A stretch of DNA of 64,000 nt from Pseudohoeflea suaedae (GTDB lineage Bacteria > Pseudomonadota > Alphaproteobacteria > Rhizobiales > Rhizobiaceae), in contig NZ_SMSI01000003.1 in the NCBI RefSeq assembly GCF_004354915.1, positions 311,501-375,500 on the forward strand. The letters run 5' to 3'. A program made the position numbers and the translations under genes. The notes under the pieces are model-generated. The model made no database searches. It was not told the origin of the DNA and worked only from the letters and a program-made list of their open reading frames with translations. Numbering within the stretch: the first letter of the stretch is position 1; each line of letters starts with the position of its first letter. This document shows, in pieces, positions 41,790 to 55,535 of this stretch.

Positions 41790-42321
41790 GAAATGCTCCG
41801 GAATGCAGTGCGGTCGCGCTCGGTTCGTGGTCGCGCCATAGCTAGGGCCAGGAGCCGAGCCTGTAAATGCGAAATCACCGGTCGGGATGGGCGCCTGAGA
41901 GGGCGCAAGCGGGCGAACGGAATAAAGTGGCGATTAGTCAACAGGCTTGCGCAATATTATTACCCGGCTGCCGTTTTGGGCGCCATAATGCTGCGGCAAG
42001 GGCCCTAAAATTCGTCAGGACGTCTTGCATGGGGTCACGCATTCTGCCATAGAGTAAATAGGACAGCCTTCCTGTCCTAATTTGCCTGGAGACGTCGGCG
42101 GATGCCGCACCCTCCGGGCATTGTCTGCGGCATGGGCAGCCAATGCCACCGTGACCGCATGGTTGGGTCTGTGTTAAATTCGGAGAACGCCGCAAGGTTG
42201 GCAATTTGCCAAGCCTATCGGGGCGGTCCGCCGAAACAGGGTCGAAGAATAAGGAAGTGCCGATGCCTTTTCCGGCAGGCACGATCAGGCGTCGCCGAAT
42301 GGCGGGCAAGGGAGAATGGTG
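41790..42321. promoter_or_regulatory. Upstream region of gltB with two palindromes
   Basis: TAGGACAG/CTGTCCTA (42059-42066 and 42072-42079, 5-base spacer) and the perfect 15-bp dyad TTGGCAATTTGCCAA (42198-42212, about 110 bases before gltB) stand out. Neither overlaps a gene. They are candidate sites for nitrogen- or amino-acid-responsive control of gltBD. No gene is visible in this stretch. Confidence 0.55.
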
Positions 42322-47067
<4,746 letters not shown>

Positions 47068-47084
47068 GAGAGACTGACGAAGAT

Positions 47085-48539
47085 ATGGGTAAGGTAACAG
47101 GTTTTCTCGAAATCGACCGTCAGACGGCAAAGTACCAGCCGGCGTCGGATCGTATCCGCCACTTCCGTGAATTCACCATCCGGATGACCGATCAGGAAGT
47201 GCAGAAGCAGGCCGCGCGCTGCATGGACTGCGGCATTCCCTATTGCCACGGTCCGACAGGCTGTCCGATCCACAACCAGATCCCGGACTGGAACGACCTC
47301 GTCTATAACGAGAACTGGGAAGAGGCGATCCTCAACCTGCACTCGACGAACAACTTCCCCGAGTTCACCGGCCGGATCTGCCCCGCACCTTGCGAGGAGG
47401 CCTGCACGCTCAATCTCGAGGATGCGCCGGTGGCGATCAAGACGGTGGAGCAGGCGCTTGCCGACAAGGCCTACGAAATGGGCTTCATCGTGCCGCAGCC
47501 GGTGGCAAAGAAGACCGGCAGGACCGTCGCGATCATCGGCTCCGGTCCTGCGGGCATGGCTGCTGCGCAGCAGCTCGGCCGCTCCGGTCACGATGTCCAT
47601 GTCTATGAGCGCGAAAGCCGCCCCGGCGGTCTGCTGCGCTACGGCATTCCCGACTTCAAGATGGAAAAGCACTTCATCGACCGCCGCATCGAGCAGATGG
47701 AAGGCGAGGGGGTTACCTTCTTCTGCAACGTGCATGTGGGCGTGGACAAGACCGTCGAGGAACTGACCGCCGAATACGATGCCGTGCTTTATTGCGGCGG
47801 TTCGGAAAACCCGCGTGACGTGGGCATTCCGGGTGCCGATCTCGCGGGCGTTCACGACGCCATGCCCTATCTCGTCCAGCAGAACAAGCGCGTGGCACGC
47901 GAAGCCATCGATTCCACCGGCTGGCCGGCGGCTCCGATCCTTGCCGGCGGCAAGCATGTCGTCGTCATCGGCGGTGGCGACACCGCGTCCGACTGCGTCG
48001 GTACCGCCTTCCGTCAGGGTGCCGTTCGCGTCACCCAACTCGACATTCGGCCGCAGCCGCCGGAGAAGGAAGACAAGCTCGCCGTGTGGCCCTACTGGGC
48101 AACCAAGATGCGCACCTCCTCGTCGCAGGCGGAAGGTGCGAAGCGCGAGTTCCAGGTCGGCACGATCGAGATCGTCGGCGACAACGGCGTTGTCGGTGGC
48201 GTGAAGTGCTGCAAGGTCGACGAGAAGCGCAAGCCGATTGCCGGATCAGAATTCGTCATCCGCGCCGATCTCGTCTTCGTCGCGATCGGTTTCCGCGGTC
48301 CGATGGAAAACGGCGTGCTGGCCGATCTGGGCGAAAAGCTGAACATCAACACCGACCAGCGCGGTTCGAAGAACGTGGTTGCCAACGACAAGGACTACAA
48401 GACGTCCGTCGACAAGTTCTGGGTGGCGGGTGACGTGCGCCGTGGCCAGTCGCTGGTCGTCTGGGCGATCCGCGAAGGCCGCCAGGCCGCGCGCGCGATC
48501 GACCTCGAACTGATGGGCGAAACCGACCTGCCGCTGTAA
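47085..48539 (+). CDS. gltD: Glutamate synthase (NADPH) small subunit GltD
   Basis: 484 residues. Two 4Fe-4S sites come first (CMDCGIPYCHGPTGCP and CPAPCEEACTL), then an FAD site (VAIIGSGPAGMAAAQQL), an NADPH site (VVVIGGGDTASDCVGTA) and the C-terminal FAD contact (FWVAGDVRRGQSLVVWA). It passes electrons from NADPH to GltB. It is co-transcribed with gltB and ends at a strong bidirectional terminator. Confidence 0.97.
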   Translation: MGKVTGFLEIDRQTAKYQPASDRIRHFREFTIRMTDQEVQKQAARCMDCGIPYCHGPTGCPIHNQIPDWNDLVYNENWEEAILNLHSTNNFPEFTGRICPAPCEEACTLNLEDAPVAIKTVEQALADKAYEMGFIVPQPVAKKTGRTVAIIGSGPAGMAAAQQLGRSGHDVHVYERESRPGGLLRYGIPDFKMEKHFIDRRIEQMEGEGVTFFCNVHVGVDKTVEELTAEYDAVLYCGGSENPRDVGIPGADLAGVHDAMPYLVQQNKRVAREAIDSTGWPAAPILAGGKHVVVIGGGDTASDCVGTAFRQGAVRVTQLDIRPQPPEKEDKLAVWPYWATKMRTSSSQAEGAKREFQVGTIEIVGDNGVVGGVKCCKVDEKRKPIAGSEFVIRADLVFVAIGFRGPMENGVLADLGEKLNINTDQRGSKNVVANDKDYKTSVDKFWVAGDVRRGQSLVVWAIREGRQAARAIDLELMGETDLPL

Positions 48540-48563
48540 TCCTCAAGGTCGATGGAAACGACT

Positions 48564-48592
48564 GAAAAGCCGGCCCTGCGCCGGCTTTTCTT
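48564..48592. terminator. Bidirectional terminator between gltD and the SGNH gene
   Basis: GAAAAGCCGGC (48564-48574) and GCCGGCTTTTC (48580-48590) form a perfect 11-bp hairpin with a CCTGC loop and U-rich tails on both strands. It serves gltBD on the plus strand and the convergent SGNH gene on the minus strand. Confidence 0.9.
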
Positions 48593-48612
48593 GTTCTTGT
48601 ATGACGTTGCAG

Positions 48613-49884
48613 CTATTCGGCGGTGCTTTGCGAATTGGGTGCGGCGGATACCGTCTCCGCGCCGTCAGCTTCCACCTTCTCGTCCGGTTTCACCGTCGCT
48701 GGCGTCGATTTCGGCCAGGCGAAATTGTCGGCGCGTCCGACCGGGGCCTCCGGGGCGATGCCCTGATTGACCAGTATGTCGCGCGGGGTAGGCGTCAGGT
48801 TCACCGAGGTCACCGTGCCGCCAAGCAGTTCGGAACCGCCGTCGAGGTCGGGGTCGTTGAGCGCCACGGGGTTGGTCCGGGTCGGGTTCTGTGTTTCGAG
48901 CGGCGAAGTCGGGAAGCTGAGATCGGGAAGATTGGAATCGTCGAGATCGGCGACACCGGCGCTGGGTTCCGCGGCGCTCCCGAGCAGGCGGCGAATGTTC
49001 TTCTCCACGTAGAACGCCATCTTGCGGCGCCCGGCCTTCGTCACGTTGATGCCGTCCGAACCGCGCAGGCGCACCTGCTGGCCGTTGATGTCCGAACCGG
49101 TGAAGATGAACTTCCCGTCTTCATCGACAAAGCCGTCCCAGATGTCGACGAATTCGCCATTGGCCTGCTCGACATGCTGCTTGAAGATGCCGTTGAGCGC
49201 CAGCATGTCGGCGGACATGGAGGTGAAATTGAAAGACGGCAGGCCGACCCAGACGAGCGGCTTGCCGCTGTCGGCGACGATCCTGATGATCTCGTCGGTG
49301 CGCTTCTCGTATTCGCTGAGCCAGGCTTGCGAACGGACTTCGGCGCGGCCGCTGTCCGTCTTCATCTGCTGGCTGTCGTTGGAGCCGAGCTGAACGACCA
49401 CGATATCGGGCTGGGTATTCTCGATGATGCCGGGCAATTCGCCGGGCCAGTCAAAGTAATCGTCGCGTACCAGACCGGAGGAGCCACTCGACTGCTCGAT
49501 GACGACCACGCCCGGCGACTGTTCGAAACTCTGTTCGAGGCCGTCCGCCAGTCCGCCGGCAAGGAAGTCGCCGACCACGAGAACCTTGCGGGCGTTCTCA
49601 AGCTTCTCGACGTCCGGTTCGGCCGGAGCGACGGGCGCTGCGCGTCGCACCACGGACTTGGTCGGACGGCTGGTGCGCCTGCTTTTGTTCTGCTGCGGGG
49701 CTGCCTCACGGCGGTTCGGCTGGCGGGCGCCGTTATTGCCGCCGAACAGCATCTCGATGAGGGATTTGCGCTCGATGCGTTCCTGGGCGTGCGAGGCCGG
49801 AATGCCGGAAACCGCGATGGCGAAGGCCAGCGCGGCAAGGCATGTCAGGCGTGCAGCAAAGCTGATGACAGCCGGCCGGGACAT
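48613..49884 (-). CDS. SGNH/GDSL hydrolase, DUF459 family, exported
   Basis: 423 residues. Signal peptide (LTCLAALAFAIAVSGIPASHA), a basic Gln/Arg-rich linker, then an SGNH fold: VLVVGDFLAGGLADGL (block I, with Asp in place of the usual GDS Ser context), VVVQLGSNDSQQM (block III) and LRGSDGINVTKAGRRKM (block V Asp, no His pair clearly in place). DUF459 proteins are periplasmic and tied to cell-envelope or polysaccharide modification. The last 100 residues are Pro/Thr-rich and low in structure. Whether it is catalytically active is unclear from the altered block I. Confidence 0.82.
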   Translation of the reverse strand: MSRPAVISFAARLTCLAALAFAIAVSGIPASHAQERIERKSLIEMLFGGNNGARQPNRREAAPQQNKSRRTSRPTKSVVRRAAPVAPAEPDVEKLENARKVLVVGDFLAGGLADGLEQSFEQSPGVVVIEQSSGSSGLVRDDYFDWPGELPGIIENTQPDIVVVQLGSNDSQQMKTDSGRAEVRSQAWLSEYEKRTDEIIRIVADSGKPLVWVGLPSFNFTSMSADMLALNGIFKQHVEQANGEFVDIWDGFVDEDGKFIFTGSDINGQQVRLRGSDGINVTKAGRRKMAFYVEKNIRRLLGSAAEPSAGVADLDDSNLPDLSFPTSPLETQNPTRTNPVALNDPDLDGGSELLGGTVTSVNLTPTPRDILVNQGIAPEAPVGRADNFAWPKSTPATVKPDEKVEADGAETVSAAPNSQSTAE

Positions 49885-49961
49885 TGAACGATTTCTCCGG
49901 TGCGCAGTCGCACTTTCACGTGGCTATCCGGGCCGGGTGTCGGGCTTCTGGTGCCCGTCGC

Positions 49962-51185
49962 CTAGTTTCCCCGGATTGCCTGGAGAACCTTTTGCGACGG
50001 ATTGCCATCCTTGGTCAAGCCGAGGCGGGCCTGGAAAGCTTCGATCGCGGCGCGCGAGCCGGAGCCGAAATTGCCGTCGATCTCGCCCTCATAGTAGCCG
50101 AGCTGCTTGAGCCTGGTCTGCAGCTCGAACTTCTCCTTCATGTCGAGCGTGCCTTCCGGGCGCGGCCAGCGCTGGTCGACGCCGCCCCAGCCTGCGATCT
50201 CGTCGGCGAGCACGCCGACGGCGAGCGCGTAGAGGTCGGAATTGTTGTAGCGCTTGATCATGAAGAAGTTGCGGGTCATCAGGAATGCCGGGCCGTTCGG
50301 GCCTTCCGGCATCTTCAGTTCCGCGCGCATGCCGGCATGGGGGAAGCCGCGTCCACTGGGGCGGGTGAAGCCGAGCTGCGCCCACTGACCGAGCGTTTTC
50401 GTCGCGCCGTTATATTTGTTGCCGCCGCGCGGAGCGACGGTTTCGTAGCCCCAGGTTTCGCCGGTGCGCCAGCCGTTCTTGTGCAGAAGATTGGCGGCCG
50501 TCGCCAGCGCGTCGGGGATCGAGCCCCAGATGTCGCGATGGCCGTTGCGGTCCTGGTCGACGGCAAAGGCGAGATAGCTCGTCGGAATGAACTGGGTATG
50601 GCCCATCGCGCCTGCCCAGGAACCGGTCATCTGCCGCGGAGCGATGTCGCCCGCCTGCAGGATCTTGAGGGCGGCAACAAGCTGGGAGCGGGCGAACTTG
50701 GCGCGCTTCTTGTCGGCATAGGCGAGTGTGGCCAGCGCGCGCGGCACGTAATGGAGCCGCTCGTGATTGTCGAGGATGGCGCCGTAATTCGATTCCATCG
50801 ACCAGATGGCCAGGAGTATGTAGCGGCTGACGCCGAAGCGCTTTTCGATCGCGTCGAGCGTGCGGCCGTGCTTGCGCAGCATCTCGCGGCCCTTCTCGAC
50901 CGTGTAGGGGTTCACGCGGGAATCGAGATAGTCCCATGCCTTGGTGGTGAACTCCGGCTGATAGCGGGCCTTGCTCAGGACTTCGGGGTCGGGATCGACG
51001 ACACCGGAGAAGGCTGCGTTGTACGTTTCCCTGGTGATTCCGCTTTGCGCGGCGGTCGCGTAGAAGCCGGAAATGAAGTTCAGGAAGTCTGCATCGGCTG
51101 ACTTTGCGCTCGTCGTGCCGAGCGAAGCCGTAAGGGCCAGGGCAAGCGCCGATGTCGTCAAAAACGTGCGAGCGCGGGGGAACAT
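49962..51185 (-). CDS. Lytic murein transglycosylase, MltB-type, with PG-binding domain
   Basis: 407 residues with a signal peptide (FLTTSALALALTASLGTTSA). The SLT_2/MltB-type catalytic domain shows LAIWSMESNYGAILD with the catalytic Glu near residue 131, MGHTQFIPTSYLAFAVD and DALATAANLLHKNGW. A C-terminal PG_binding_1 domain (LQTRLKQLGYYEGEIDGNFG) follows. It cleaves peptidoglycan glycan strands to 1,6-anhydro products in the periplasm. The gene lies 77 bases from the DUF459 gene on the same strand; joint action on the envelope is plausible. Confidence 0.93.
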   Translation of the reverse strand: MFPRARTFLTTSALALALTASLGTTSAKSADADFLNFISGFYATAAQSGITRETYNAAFSGVVDPDPEVLSKARYQPEFTTKAWDYLDSRVNPYTVEKGREMLRKHGRTLDAIEKRFGVSRYILLAIWSMESNYGAILDNHERLHYVPRALATLAYADKKRAKFARSQLVAALKILQAGDIAPRQMTGSWAGAMGHTQFIPTSYLAFAVDQDRNGHRDIWGSIPDALATAANLLHKNGWRTGETWGYETVAPRGGNKYNGATKTLGQWAQLGFTRPSGRGFPHAGMRAELKMPEGPNGPAFLMTRNFFMIKRYNNSDLYALAVGVLADEIAGWGGVDQRWPRPEGTLDMKEKFELQTRLKQLGYYEGEIDGNFGSGSRAAIEAFQARLGLTKDGNPSQKVLQAIRGN

Positions 51186-51382
51186 TTTATGTGATCCTGT
51201 GTTTGCTTAAGTGTTGGGGCGGCGTTCCCTCACCATGCCAGCTTGTCGTTAACAGTCCGTTTACCATACAAGAAGGGGTGACGCCGATTTCCGGATTTTT
51301 CCGGGCTTTACTCCGCTAAGTCGTGCATCCGCCTGAACATTGCCGCAGGCTGGTGAGGTTCATAATGAATGGGGATATTTTT

Positions 51383-52258
51383 ATGACTGAATTCAAAAAA
51401 ATCCGGAAAGCAATCCTGCCCGTCGCCGGTCTCGGAACGCGCTTCCTGCCTGCCACCAAGGCGGTGCCGAAGGAGATGCTGACGGTCGTCGACAAGCCGG
51501 TCGTGCAGTATGTCGTCGAGGAAGCGCTCGATGCCGGCATCGAACACATCATCTTTGTCACGGGGCGGAACAAGGGCATCATCGAAGACCATTTCGACAT
51601 TGCATTCGAACTCAACGATACGCTCGAAAAGCGCGGCAAGACCGCCGAGCTGACGGAGCTCGAGGACATGCTGCCGGCCGCAGGCAAGACCAGCTTCACC
51701 CGCCAGCAGGCCCCCCATGGTCTGGGACACGCGGTATGGTGCGCGCGCGATATCGTCGGTGACGAACCCTTTGCCCTGCTGCTCCCGGACATGGTGATGC
51801 GCGACAAGGTGGGCTGCATGTCCGGTATGGTCGATCTCTATGAACGGGTCGGCGGCAACATCATCTCGGTCGAGCAATGCGATCCGGAACTGGCCCATCG
51901 CTACGGCATCGTCGGCAAGGGCGAAGAACTTCCGGGCGGTTTCCGCGTCACCGAAATGGTTGAAAAGCCCGAGAAGGGCACCGCGCCGTCGAACTATTTC
52001 ATCAACGGCCGCTACATTCTCCAGCCCGAGATATTCGATATTCTGGCTCGGGGCGAAAGGGGCGCAGGCAACGAGATCCAGGTGACCGATGCCATGCTGC
52101 ATCTCGCCGAGACGCAGCCGTTCTCCGCCTACCGTTTTAACGGCGAGACGTATGACTGCGGATCCAAGGACGGTTTCATCATGGCCAATGTCGCCTTCGC
52201 GCTCGCCCGCGACGACATGCGCCCGCTTGTCGCCGACAAGATCAAGGCGCTTCTCTGA
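51383..52258 (+). CDS. galU: UTP-glucose-1-phosphate uridylyltransferase
   Basis: About 291 residues. The nucleotide-binding start [20 protein letters not shown], the following [20 protein letters not shown], the catalytic-metal region LLLPDMVM and [13 protein letters not shown] are all intact. It makes UDP-glucose for exopolysaccharide, LPS and glycan synthesis. Starts at 51365 and 51383 are both possible; the latter gives the usual family N-terminus. Monocistronic, convergent with the beta-barrel gene. Confidence 0.95.
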   Translation: MTEFKKIRKAILPVAGLGTRFLPATKAVPKEMLTVVDKPVVQYVVEEALDAGIEHIIFVTGRNKGIIEDHFDIAFELNDTLEKRGKTAELTELEDMLPAAGKTSFTRQQAPHGLGHAVWCARDIVGDEPFALLLPDMVMRDKVGCMSGMVDLYERVGGNIISVEQCDPELAHRYGIVGKGEELPGGFRVTEMVEKPEKGTAPSNYFINGRYILQPEIFDILARGERGAGNEIQVTDAMLHLAETQPFSAYRFNGETYDCGSKDGFIMANVAFALARDDMRPLVADKIKALL

Positions 52259-52267
52259 GCGTATCGT

Positions 52268-53899
52268 CTAGCGGCGTACCCGCAATCCAAGCCCGACGCG
52301 CGCGGTGTCGGAATCGTCCGCGCCGGGCTGCGTGGTGCGTTCGTAGCCGGCATCGGCCACGAGCGAGAGGTAGCGGTTGATCGACCAGTCGACCTCGGCG
52401 GCAAGTCCCAGGCGGGTCTGGTTGTCGGGAGCGGAGGTTCCTTCGAACTTCCGCAATGCCGCCGTGCCGGTCAGCCTGGCAATCACGCTTTCGCGCAGTT
52501 CCTGCTCGAGTTCGAGCGAGAGGAGATGGACGACAGAGCCGCTCTGGCCGACGGTCGTCGATTCTTCCAGCGCAGTGCTCAGCGCCGCGGTGAGCGTCGT
52601 GCCGCGCATCGGCGACCAGGCAAGCGAACCGTCGATCGAGAAGGCGTCGATATCGTCAAGCGCCGCGTCGTCGATGTCCCGCAGGAGATAGCCGGCGGAA
52701 ATCTCGCCCGACAGTTTTTCGCCCACCGGCAGCTCCACGCCGGCCCGCAGGCCATAGGTGGTGGCAGACCGCTCGGTGCCGGTGTTGTCGATGGTCTGGT
52801 CGTAGCGGGTGCGCGCCAGTGAAGCTTCCACGAACGGAACGAGTGCGGGCGAAAGTTCATAACCGATCCGGCCGCGGATGCCGGTTGTCAGGGTGTTGCG
52901 GTCGTCACCCGAGATGACCGTGCCGTTCGCCAGTTCCGCATCGCCAAAAAGCTTGCGCGAGACTTCCGCCGTCGCAGTGCCGCGCAGAGAGCCGAGCCGC
53001 TTGGTCAGTCCTGCCGTGGCCGAGAGGATATGAACGCCGGCCTGGGCGGTCGCATTCGCGATCGCATTCGGGTCGGTCCGGTCTTCACGGGAGAAGTCGT
53101 AGCCCGCGGTCAGCTGGCCGCTGACCGTTTCGGTGAAGTCGAGATCGAGGAGGGCATCGACCGATGCCGAGGGTTCTTCCTGGCCTTCGCCGGAAATGTT
53201 CTTCTGAAAGGTGCCGGAACCGGTCACGGTCAGTTTGTGACGCGCCCAGTCGGATTCGAGAGAGCCTTCGAGCGTGGTCTCGCTGAAGGTCCGGCTGGTG
53301 GAGGTGCTGCCGTCGCGCTGGTTTTCATGGGCGATCTTCTGGGTCAGCGTCGGCCGCAGGAGGAAAGTACCGAGCCGGATGCCCGTTGCCCGGCCATCTT
53401 CGGGAACCGATGCGGTCTGGCGTCCATCGACGGAGGATATCGGAAGGTTCTGGCGGCCAAAGCCGTTCTCTTCCCGGTCCTGCTCGGCGAGGGCGGCATC
53501 GACGCTGGGCGAGCGTGACGGTTCTGCCGCGACGATGTCCTCGCCGCCGGTTTCCGCTGCTGTGATGGCGGTGTCGTCGTCATAGGACGGGACGAGGGGA
53601 GGGCTCGTGTCGTCAGTATTGCCGCCGAGCGTCGGCCGCGCGCTCGAAGATCCGGCTGTCGAGGCCGTGCCGAAATAACTGTCGGCGCCATCGAAGCCCG
53701 TGCCGTCGTCCGTATTATCACGGATCTCGGCCGAACTCATGTCGTAGAGAGACGAACTCGATGCCGACTGGGCATTGGCAGGCGTCCCGAAACCACCCAG
53801 CAGCATGATAGCCGCCAGCGCCACGCCGCTCATCAAGGCGGTTCTGTTTTTGAGGTCCGATTGCAAGTCCCGCACGCCCACTCTGCTAAATCTTTGCAA
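52268..53899 (-). CDS. Outer-membrane beta-barrel protein (BBP2-like)
   Basis: 543 residues. A signal peptide (ALMSGVALAAIMLLGGFGTP, cut near ANA) is followed by a Ser/Asp-rich disordered stretch of about 130 residues. Alternating-hydrophobicity strands then run to the C-terminus (LTVTGSGTFQKNI; FVEASLARTRYDQT; RVGLGLRVRR). This is the putative outer-membrane beta-barrel type common in Hyphomicrobiales; function is unknown. The start is unclear: the longest frame begins with TTG at 53899, and the first ATG is at 53833. Confidence 0.75.
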   Translation of the reverse strand: MQRFSRVGVRDLQSDLKNRTALMSGVALAAIMLLGGFGTPANAQSASSSSLYDMSSAEIRDNTDDGTGFDGADSYFGTASTAGSSSARPTLGGNTDDTSPPLVPSYDDDTAITAAETGGEDIVAAEPSRSPSVDAALAEQDREENGFGRQNLPISSVDGRQTASVPEDGRATGIRLGTFLLRPTLTQKIAHENQRDGSTSTSRTFSETTLEGSLESDWARHKLTVTGSGTFQKNISGEGQEEPSASVDALLDLDFTETVSGQLTAGYDFSREDRTDPNAIANATAQAGVHILSATAGLTKRLGSLRGTATAEVSRKLFGDAELANGTVISGDDRNTLTTGIRGRIGYELSPALVPFVEASLARTRYDQTIDNTGTERSATTYGLRAGVELPVGEKLSGEISAGYLLRDIDDAALDDIDAFSIDGSLAWSPMRGTTLTAALSTALEESTTVGQSGSVVHLLSLELEQELRESVIARLTGTAALRKFEGTSAPDNQTRLGLAAEVDWSINRYLSLVADAGYERTTQPGADDSDTARVGLGLRVRR

Positions 53900-53956
53900 A
53901 GTGTAAATGCTCGTGGTTAACGCTTTCTTTCCAGCGGGCCGGTATGGCGCTTTTCG

Positions 53957-54415
53957 TCAGACCGGCTGAACGACCGGATCGTCGTTTTCGATCGCCACGA
54001 TCCGGACGCGCGAACCGACCGGCAGATCGGGACCGCGGACGGTCCAGAGCGTGTCGCCGAGACGAATGCGGCCCTGGCCCTCGGTGATCGGTTCCTCGAG
54101 CGTGGCTGTTCGTCCGATCATCTGCTCCATGCGGCGGTTGAGCATGGGCTGATCGGTGTCGCCGTCGCGCGAGGCCATGATCTTCCGGCCGACCAGCGCG
54201 GAGACGAGCGAAAGAACAGCAAAGACCAGAAGCTGGATCTGCCAGCTCCATATGGCGGAGTCCCACAGCGCAAAGGAGATCGCGCCGACCACGATCGCCG
54301 CCAGCCCGATCCAGATAAGGAACATGCCGGGCACGATGATCTCCGCGCCCAGCAGCAGCAGGCCGAGTATCCACCAGCTCCAGGGGCCGACCTCGGAAAT
54401 CAGCGTGTCGATCAT
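53957..54415 (-). CDS. NfeD-family membrane protein
   Basis: 152 residues. Hydrophobic helices (WSWWILGLLLLGAEIIVPGM; AAIVVGAISFAL; QLLVFAVLSLVSAL) come first, then an OB-fold C-terminal domain (RTATLEEPITEGQGRIRLGD). It is the short NfeD1b type that pairs with an SPFH protein. It starts 3 bases after the SPFH gene stop, so the two form an operon. The pair is linked to membrane microdomains and protein quality control. Confidence 0.9.
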   Translation of the reverse strand: MIDTLISEVGPWSWWILGLLLLGAEIIVPGMFLIWIGLAAIVVGAISFALWDSAIWSWQIQLLVFAVLSLVSALVGRKIMASRDGDTDQPMLNRRMEQMIGRTATLEEPITEGQGRIRLGDTLWTVRGPDLPVGSRVRIVAIENDDPVVQPV

Positions 54416-54418
54416 GGC

Positions 54419-55423
54419 CTAGTCCTCGCTGGGTGCCGGCATGCTGCCGCGTCGGATGGGCGGAGGGCCGGAACGTGACGGGGGATTGGAGGCGGTGACG
54501 GTCTGGTCGCCGAATACCTCGCGTGCGAGCGCTCCTATGCCGCCGAGCGAGCCGATCAGCGAGGAGGCTTCGAGCGGCATCAGGACCACCTTGTGGTTCT
54601 TCGAAGTGGCGATGTCGCCAAGTGCTTCGGTATATTTCTGAGCGACGAAGTAGTTGAGCGCATTCACGTCGCCCTCCGCTACCGCCTTGGAGACGAGTTC
54701 GGTCGCCTTGGCTTCGGCTTCGGCGAGACGTTCGCGGGCCTCGGCATCGCGATAGGCGGCTTCGCGGCGGCCTTCGGCCTCGAGAATGGCCGATTGCTTG
54801 GCGCCTTCGGCGCGCAGGATCTGGGCGTTGCGGGCGCCTTCCGCTTCCAGAACCTCCGCGCGCTTCTCACGCTCGGCCTTCATCTGGCGGCCCATTGCCT
54901 CGACGAGATCGTTGGGTGGCGCGATATCCTTGATCTCAACGCGGGTGATCTTGATGCCCCAGGGCTTTGCGGCCTGATCCACGACGCGCAAGAGGCGGTC
55001 GTTGATCGCGTCACGATTGGACAGAAGCTCGTCGAGGTCCATCGAGCCCATGACCGAACGGATGTTGGTCATGGTCAGGTTGAGGAGCGCCAGTTCCAGA
55101 TTGGCGACCTGATAGGCGGCTTCGGCAGGGTTCAGGACCTGGTAGAATGCGACGGCATCGGTGGCGATCGAGGCGTTGTCGCGCGTGATCACCTCCTGTG
55201 TCGGAACGTCGAGCACCTGCTCCATGATGTTCATCTTCTTGCCGATCTGGTCGATGAAGGGAACGATCAGGTTGAGGCCCGGAGACAGCGTGCGCGTATA
55301 GCGGCCGAAACGCTCGACGGTGTAGGAATAGCCTTGCGGCACTGTCTTGATCCCGGCAAACAGGATCAGGATGACGATCGCGACGATCACGATGACGGTG
55401 ATGTCGAACCCGTTCAGGGCCAT
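54419..55423 (-). CDS. SPFH/Band 7 (paraslipin, QmcA-like) protein
   Basis: 334 residues. One N-terminal membrane helix (FDITVIVIVAIVILILFAG), then the Band 7 domain (VPQGYSYTVERFGRYTRTLS; SIATDAVAFYQVLNPAEAAY; MDLDELLSNRDAINDRLL), then a coiled coil rich in Ala/Glu/Arg (RAEVLEAEGARNAQILRAEG). It resembles QmcA, a membrane scaffold that works with FtsH. It is upstream of and coupled to the NfeD gene. Confidence 0.92.
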   Translation of the reverse strand: MALNGFDITVIVIVAIVILILFAGIKTVPQGYSYTVERFGRYTRTLSPGLNLIVPFIDQIGKKMNIMEQVLDVPTQEVITRDNASIATDAVAFYQVLNPAEAAYQVANLELALLNLTMTNIRSVMGSMDLDELLSNRDAINDRLLRVVDQAAKPWGIKITRVEIKDIAPPNDLVEAMGRQMKAEREKRAEVLEAEGARNAQILRAEGAKQSAILEAEGRREAAYRDAEARERLAEAEAKATELVSKAVAEGDVNALNYFVAQKYTEALGDIATSKNHKVVLMPLEASSLIGSLGGIGALAREVFGDQTVTASNPPSRSGPPPIRRGSMPAPSED

Positions 55424-55535
55424 GGCAATTCCTCCCGTGGCGCGTACTTGCGCCTTTGTTCAAGATAGTTAAGCGACAACCTCGCCGCAAGCAAACCGGA
55501 AGGCCCGCCGCAAGGCAAGCTGACCGGGTCGCCCG

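Noticed and set aside
51249..51263. TTAA-N7-TTTA upstream of the transglycosylase gene as a CtrA box
   Set aside because: One base off the consensus in an AT-rich gap; too weak to list beside the two perfect boxes.
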